Made by a program: the position numbers and the translations under genes. 64,000 nucleotides of DNA, from NCBI GenBank assembly GCA_033816765.1, contig CM066293.1, forward strand, positions 310,001 through 374,000, given 5' to 3'. Source of the stretch: Nothopassalora personata. Lineage: Eukaryota > Ascomycota > Dothideomycetes > Mycosphaerellales > Mycosphaerellaceae. Every line of letters starts with the position of its first letter. The first letter of the stretch is position 1. The notes under the pieces were generated by a model. It did no database searches. It saw only the letters and a list, made by a program, of their open reading frames with translations, and was not told where the DNA came from. Shown one piece after another: positions 59,056 through 64,000 of the stretch.

Positions 59056-61168
59056 ATGCAGATACGCTCATTAGCATTTCGTGCTATCTTTCTTCTACAT
59101 ATTGGCTTGGCATTAGCTACGCCATTGTTGCCACATCAGGTCGAGGAGCTAGGGTCAACGATGAAAGTACCCCATTCGCAGCACCAGCGTCGCCAAGCTT
59201 CCAATGGAACGTTTATTGTCACCGGCGTGGCAGGTGCGCGCGTGCATCCACGATTGGAGCTGAGAGAAATGCAAGAAGACCCTGATCTCTGGAACCTCTA
59301 CATACTGGGGCTTCGACGCTTCTACGACGTTGATCAGAACGATAAGCTGTCGTTCTACCAGATCAGTGGTAAGCAACGTGGATCCAGAGCTATAGTTTGA
59401 ACTCCAATCATGACCATTTGATAGGCATCCACGGGAGGCCTTACGGCAACTGGGATGGAGTGCCTCCCGCCGACGATACTGATTCTCCTGGATACTGCCT
59501 CCATGTCTCGAACCTCTTTCTGACATGGCATCGACCTTACCTGGCCCTGTATGAGCAACTCATCTATGAACATGTCGTTGAGGCCGCGAACTCGTTTCCC
59601 GCAGGTTCGGTTCGAGATCGATACTTGTCTGCAGCAGTGCGCTTCAGAGTACCATATTGGGATTGGGCTGCTGCACCACCCAACGGCGAGAGTGTATGGC
59701 CTACCGTCGTCACAACGCCAAGGATTAGTGTCACTCTTCCTAACGGCACGGCGGACATCTCAAATCCCTTGTATGCATACAACTTCCACCCAAACTCCCT
59801 AGAGGATCAAGTGGAAGACATGTTCTGGGATCCTGTAAGTTCGTGTAGATCGAAATCGATTGGTAGCTTGCTAACACGGGCGTCGTTCACTCAATGGAAC
59901 GAGTCTAAACGTTACCCAACCCAACCTCTTACCACGTTCTCCCAAAGCCAGAACGAGCTTATCGGGCCTGTACTTGACAATCTCAGGAATAACCTCATGA
60001 ACCGGCTGTACAATCAGTTTACTTACTATGACAACTTCACACTGTTCAGCACATCAGCCTGGATTGACGGCGATGTTCAGAATGCGGACAGCGCCGAATC
60101 GATCCACGATGTGATCCACAACAATGTCGGTCAAGGTGGTAGTTTGACCTATCTAGACTTCTCTGCCTACGATCCGGTCTTTTGGCTACATCACACTATG
60201 ATGGATCGCGTCCTCGCTTTGTGGCAAGAGCTTCACCCAGAAGACTATGTCCAGCCAAGAGTTGCCGGCATGGGGTCGTACACCATCCCCGTTGGCATGA
60301 CGGCCGATGCCAATACTCGTAAGTCATCATTCTGGCCTGCGTTGAGAGTTTGTTGACGCCCCAGACAGCGCTCGCGCCGTTCCACAAGAATGCCAACGGC
60401 GATATGTACACCTCGAACGATGTGCGGTCAACAACCACTTTAGGCTACACGTACCCAGAGCTGGCGAACAATGCCACCACATCTTCGGTCAGAGCGGCCC
60501 TGAACGCACTCTACGGCAGTCCCAATGCCATGGCAGGTGGCCCTATCAGGCGGGCACAACCCATTTCCGGTGCTGCATCAAGGAAGCAAGTTGAGACGAC
60601 GCCAGGCGAGATTGTCGATGGCCAGTATCGACACTATGTCGCCAACGTCGTGAGCAGCAAGTTCGGTGTGCATGGATCATACTCTGTGTATATGTTCCTT
60701 GGGGATGTCGGTGAAGAAGAACCTCACGAGTGGCCGCTCTCAGCCAGTCTGGTGGGGTCTCACTCGGTCTTCGCAGCTTTGACTAAGGCAGGTACCAGGA
60801 TGAAAACCGCTGGCATGAATCCTATCAAGGTTACTGGAGCGATCCCACTCACAGACAGTCTTCTTCACAAAGCGGCAGCTGGAGAAGTCAAGAGCATGGA
60901 TCCAGACACGGTCGAGTCATACCTGCGGAACAACTTACAGTGGCGAGTGGCCAAGGTGAGTGAATACATCCAGACATGATTGCCCGCGAATACCTGCTGA
61001 CCGATACAGATGGACGGCACCATCCTCAATGCCACTGATGTCTCGGACCTCTCCATCACAGTTGTCAGCGCTCGAGTCGACCCAGCAAAGTCCGAAGACG
61101 ACTTCCCTGCCTGGAGCGACTTTAGGGAATTGAAGACCGTCACCGAAGGCAAGCTCGGAGGCCGGTGA
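59056..61168 (+). CDS. Secreted tyrosinase (type 3 copper oxidase)
   Basis: Exons 59056-59368, 59425-60318, 60369-60955 and 61010-61168 give 650 aa. The signal peptide is MQIRSLAFRAIFLLHIGLAL. Copper site A is His107 (GIHGRPYGNWDG), His131 (YCLHVSNLF) and His140 (LTWHRPYLALYEQ). Copper site B has IHDVIHNNVG and YDPVFWLHHTMMDRVLALWQ. Other marks are RVPYWDWAAA and the C-terminal VHGSYSVYMFLGDV with SLVGSHSVFAAL. The enzyme oxidises monophenols and diphenols to quinones, for melanin or defence. Oddity: 59835-59885 has a perfect GTAAGT donor and a GCTAACA branch but ends TCG where an AG acceptor should be, and is 51 nt with no stop. It would insert 17 foreign residues between MFWDP and FTQWNES, or splicing may shift to AG 59902-59903 and lose six conserved residues. 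Confidence 0.9.
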
Positions 61169-62020
61169 TCTCCAAGACCTATCGTACAACAGTCACGTAT
61201 CGTCTATGCACCTCCGGCTCCCCCCTTGTAGCATCTGGAATGAATCAAACTATACCATGGTCGGCACTTGCCTCTTTCAGCCAGCCAAGACCTTCAGCGA
61301 GGTCCACATGACCCGGACCGTGGAGAACATGCTTCCTCGACAACGGCGAACCGTCCAGCCAGCGCCACTAATAAAACACCAACACAAACGGCCGCAACAG
61401 GACAGCAGCAGCAGCACCCCTCGTCGCGGTGTCCCGTCAATAAATCGTGCATGGCAGCCAGCTGGCGGGATGGTTCAGACGATGCTGGACGCGGAATCGC
61501 GTGGCTGCCCAAACAGAAGTCGCGACTGGTCAAGATTTCACGAGCGGCACCTGCCGTGAGCTCGCGCGAGCCAATCAAACTTTATCGGGCTGTTGGGTGA
61601 GGGAATTGGGATGTGCCGAGCTGTGGAGAATGCTTTCGCTGACATAATATGTTTATTCACGGCTGGTGGTGGGTGCCTCTGAGAGATGGTAAGAAAGATA
61701 ACACACACCCAAGGTTAGACGTACCTGGCGAGATGGGGGAGAGAGAGTTCGTTCCTTGTTGCATGCCTGGTCCCCTTCCTTCGGTGCCCTTGGGTGCCCT
61801 GCGGCTTAGAACATGATGGATCCTTATTACGGCATGTCTGCTTCGACTTTGCTGCTTTGCTTTGGTGGACGCGACGTTCTGGGAGGGACATTTGCGTGAC
61901 TTCTGGAAAGGACGAGACGCTGCTTTGCTTTGGTGGACGCGACGTTCTGGGAGGGACATTTGCGTGACTTCTGGAAAGGACGAGACGTCATTGGTTCTGA
62001 AGCGCGAGAATCACGAAACA
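61169..62020. other. Intergenic region with 68-bp tandem duplication
   Basis: No gene is recognised. The right end contains the duplication described separately and should carry the promoter of the cysteine-rich secreted protein. Confidence 0.5.
61851..61987. repeat. Perfect 68-bp tandem duplication
   Basis: The unit starting gctgctttgctttggtggac at 61851 recurs without visible mismatch at 61919 and ends near gacgagacg at 61987. It lies 34 bp before the start codon of the secreted cysteine-rich gene. Perfect identity implies a recent event. The unit is not a multiple of three. Confidence 0.92.
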
Positions 62021-62776
62021 ATGCTGTGTTTCACTTCCCTCGTCACCGCCTTCTATGCCACGCTGACCACCGCCGCCGCATACTCGTCATCATCATGCTC
62101 CTCTGGACCGGCATCCAAGTTCCTGGCGCTGTGGAACTACGACCCGGCACAGCAGTTCTGTTCGCAGAACTACCCACCTCCAGCTCCCAGGACTGTTACC
62201 CTATGCTCTGCCGCACCTTCACACAAACGATTCAGGGGACGCGACGATGATCGCTCGAACAATTGCCCCGATGGAAGCAACGACTCCATGCCTCGTCCAC
62301 CTAGGACCATCTTCAAGGCACTGCTCCGACAGGACGAATCCACCAAGAAAGTCTTCTGCTCATGCGTCACTCCACCTGTCAAACCTATCACAGTAGTAGG
62401 TAGCTGCGCCGCAGGGCAATCTTGCTCGATGGATGGCATCTGCAGACCTACGAGAGACTGCAGCAACCCAGCGTCCTGTGATGGACACTCTTTCTGTGGC
62501 AAGGGACCTTCTGGAAACAACCTCTTCTGTCACCAAGATACTGACATTGCCGAGATGGGATATTGTATGAATGATGGTCCTCCCGGGCAAGGATGTCCGG
62601 AGCCGTATGAGGATTGCGAGTCGAATGCTGATTGTGGTGGCTCCAGAGTTTGCATACACTCTTGTTGCAGGTCCGACCCGTTCTGTGTGGACGTCTTGGA
62701 CTATAAGTCGGAGAACCAGATGTCGCCTTCGAGCATGGTTAGTAGGAAGAACGTTGGGTTGTTGACTGCCATCTGA
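62021..62776 (+). CDS. Secreted cysteine-rich protein (21 mature cysteines)
   Basis: Single exon, 251 aa from ATG 62021. The signal peptide is MLCFTSLVTAFYATLTTAAA, with likely cleavage before YSSSSCS. The mature N terminus (GPASKFLALWNYDPAQQFCS) resembles the opening of many unnamed secreted ascomycete proteins. The rest is spaced with cysteines: KVFCSCVTPP, GSCAAGQSCSMDGICRP, CSNPASCDGHSFCGKGPSGN, PPGQGCPEPYEDCESNADCG and CIHSCCRSDPFC. Spacing in the second half (C-x5-C-x5-C) suggests a repeated disulphide-knot module. No known enzyme signature or TM. The frame is open upstream through the duplication, but this ATG begins the signal peptide. An extracellular structural or effector-like role is a guess. 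Confidence 0.78.
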   Translation: MLCFTSLVTAFYATLTTAAAYSSSSCSSGPASKFLALWNYDPAQQFCSQNYPPPAPRTVTLCSAAPSHKRFRGRDDDRSNNCPDGSNDSMPRPPRTIFKALLRQDESTKKVFCSCVTPPVKPITVVGSCAAGQSCSMDGICRPTRDCSNPASCDGHSFCGKGPSGNNLFCHQDTDIAEMGYCMNDGPPGQGCPEPYEDCESNADCGGSRVCIHSCCRSDPFCVDVLDYKSENQMSPSSMVSRKNVGLLTAI

Positions 62777-63089
62777 AATGCGAGTTGAACAGGCCTCCAG
62801 CGCAACGTTCTAAGTTCGTTACTGCGCAAAACTTTTGAGACAGAGATACAAGATCAGCGAGCCTTCAGTAAGGGCAGCCGACTTGGAAGCACGCCCCGCG
62901 CCCACTTCTATCGACCCAGGTGCCACAAGCATCGCCGGAAGCGCTCCGCCACTGTTCGGTGCAGTCTCTCGAAATTCTGCCAGAGCCGCCGTTGCCGCGC
63001 TCGAAAACAAGCGAAGCGTAAAGGACCGTGCGGCACTGCTGTCTCATTGACGCATGCCGCAGCATATAGCAACTGGCAACACTCAGCAA
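62777..63089. other. Intergenic region
   Basis: No gene is recognised. Confidence 0.4.
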
Positions 63090-63614
63090 TGGCTCATGCC
63101 ATGTCGACCCTACGCTTGCCCTGCAGGCTGCTCGAGCTTTCAGGAGAGCTCCGCAACCGCATTTACCGCGCCACTGTATGCGAGAAAGACACTATACGCC
63201 ACGTCAGAAGATGTTCTCAGCCCGCGCTTTTGCGTACATGCAAACAAATACGACAAGAAGCTGCTTCGATCTACTACTTCGAGAACGAGCGCGCCCGGCT
63301 TCGATCCATTGATTGTATTGGCATTTGAACGACAAGCGCGCGCCGTGGTCGACTTCGCCGGAACGGACTACACGGTCGACACCGATGGTGGCGGGTATGA
63401 TTGGGCAAGCTTGAAGGTCTGGCTCAAGGCATTCTTCAACGGCCTAGCGGATCCTTTCCTACACGACAAAACCCAACCTAACGGCGGTCCTGATTATGTG
63501 GCTACCGGCATTCAAGATGGTGGGTACGCTGAAGGAGGACTTGGATTGGAATAAGATCGAGAAGGCCCTGGACATCTTTCAGGAGGGCTCGGTGGCATCG
63601 CTGGACTGGAATTG
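63090..63614 (+). pseudogene. ELRNRIY-type (F-box-like) protein, frameshifted
   Basis: ATG 63090 opens RLPCRLLELSGELRNRIYRA, then QPALLRTCKQIRQEAASIYY, the standard N-terminal signature of a large fungal family annotated as F-box-like or hypothetical, but this frame ends at 63328. Coding-like sequence continues in the next frame (FDPLIVLAFERQARAVVDFA, GYDWASLKVWLKAFFNGLAD), and after a second shift near 63,520 as MVGTLKEDLDWNKIEKALDI, ending at about 63,614. I saw no intron that restores the frame, so I call it a pseudogene; sequencing error is the alternative. Confidence 0.6.
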
Positions 63615-64000
63615 ATCAAAGCTGCGAGAAGAAAATGGAACGCGATCGCACAAGCAAATAGTCTCGTTGTGGGTCGTGGACAAAGACAACGCTTGGACGG
63701 CCGCGGAAATGGCTACCGCTGAGGGTATGAGGCGCGCGGTATGCAATAGCTTTCCAATGCATGCCGAAAGCATTTCAGCGAGCGCAACAGTCAACCAGTT
63801 GGCTTGACTGATAGCTTCTTGGTTGACCGACTGACAAAACTTAGAACTGACTGACTGACTGACTGACTGACTGATAATCCTTGGACGAGAAGGCATTAGG
63901 GGTCATTATCGGAGACAAGCCCGCATTCGGACACGCAAATGGCGGTGGCCTAGGCTTACATAACCGGCAATTACGCATATTCGAAATCTCACTCGCTGCA
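63615..64000. other. Window edge with (GACT)n repeat
   Basis: A tetranucleotide run (GACT)n of about seven units lies at 63,844-63,873. Nothing else is recognised before the window ends. Confidence 0.55.

Noticed and set aside
61851..61987. CRISPR-like repeat
   Set aside because: Only two abutting copies without spacers, in a eukaryotic genome; it is a simple tandem duplication.

Overview
This window reads as nuclear DNA of a filamentous ascomycete (Pezizomycotina, plausibly Dothideomycetes). Genes are interrupted by short GT-AG introns of about 48-65 nt with CTAAC or CTGAC branch sites. Typical mould families are present: a Zn2Cys6 regulator, a HET-domain protein, a haem-thiolate peroxidase, a tyrosinase and fungal MFS transporters. 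AT-rich relic DNA suggests RIP-like decay. Splice structures below were deduced by eye from frame continuity, splice signals and family conservation, and have no transcript support.

Layout. 0-5 kb: a truncated coiled-coil protein gene diverges from the DEAH splicing helicase Prp2/DHX16. 7-8.6 kb: a secreted haem-thiolate peroxidase. 9.2-17.9 kb: a compact aromatic-catabolism cluster with a Zn2Cys6 factor, an FAD monooxygenase, an intradiol dioxygenase, a decayed short-chain dehydrogenase and a 2,3-dihydroxybenzoate/gamma-resorcylate-type decarboxylase. 18-22.5 kb: a four-exon small cysteine-rich secreted protein, a HET pseudogene interrupted by a tRNA-derived SINE-like element with a 12-bp target duplication, and a haloacid-dehalogenase-like gene. 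22.5-28.5 kb: gene-poor, with a possible tiny Cys/His protein, a broken FAD oxidoreductase and an AT-rich relic block. 28.5-38 kb: a pantothenate/allantoate-type transporter, the AP-1 beta adaptin and a DHA1-type MFS transporter. 38-41.9 kb: mostly empty, with two short relic reading frames. 41.9-55.6 kb: a housekeeping block with Nma111/HtrA-like protease, a Myb-like basic protein, an acidic protein of unknown function, AP-2 sigma, a TFIIIC 90-kDa-type subunit, a two-TM protein and an AhpD-like protein. 55.7-64 kb: a dead monocarboxylate-type transporter, a tyrosinase with a damaged intron acceptor, a 21-cysteine secreted protein behind a 68-bp tandem duplication, and a frameshifted ELRNRIY-type gene.

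How the genes may work together. The 9-18 kb genes could form a funnel in which a dihydroxybenzoate is decarboxylated, the phenol is hydroxylated and the catecholic ring is cleaved by the intradiol enzyme, under local Zn2Cys6 control. The housekeeping genes are independent. The relics (SDR, HET, FAD oxidoreductase, MCT transporter, ELRNRIY gene) cluster in accessory stretches and show local gene decay.
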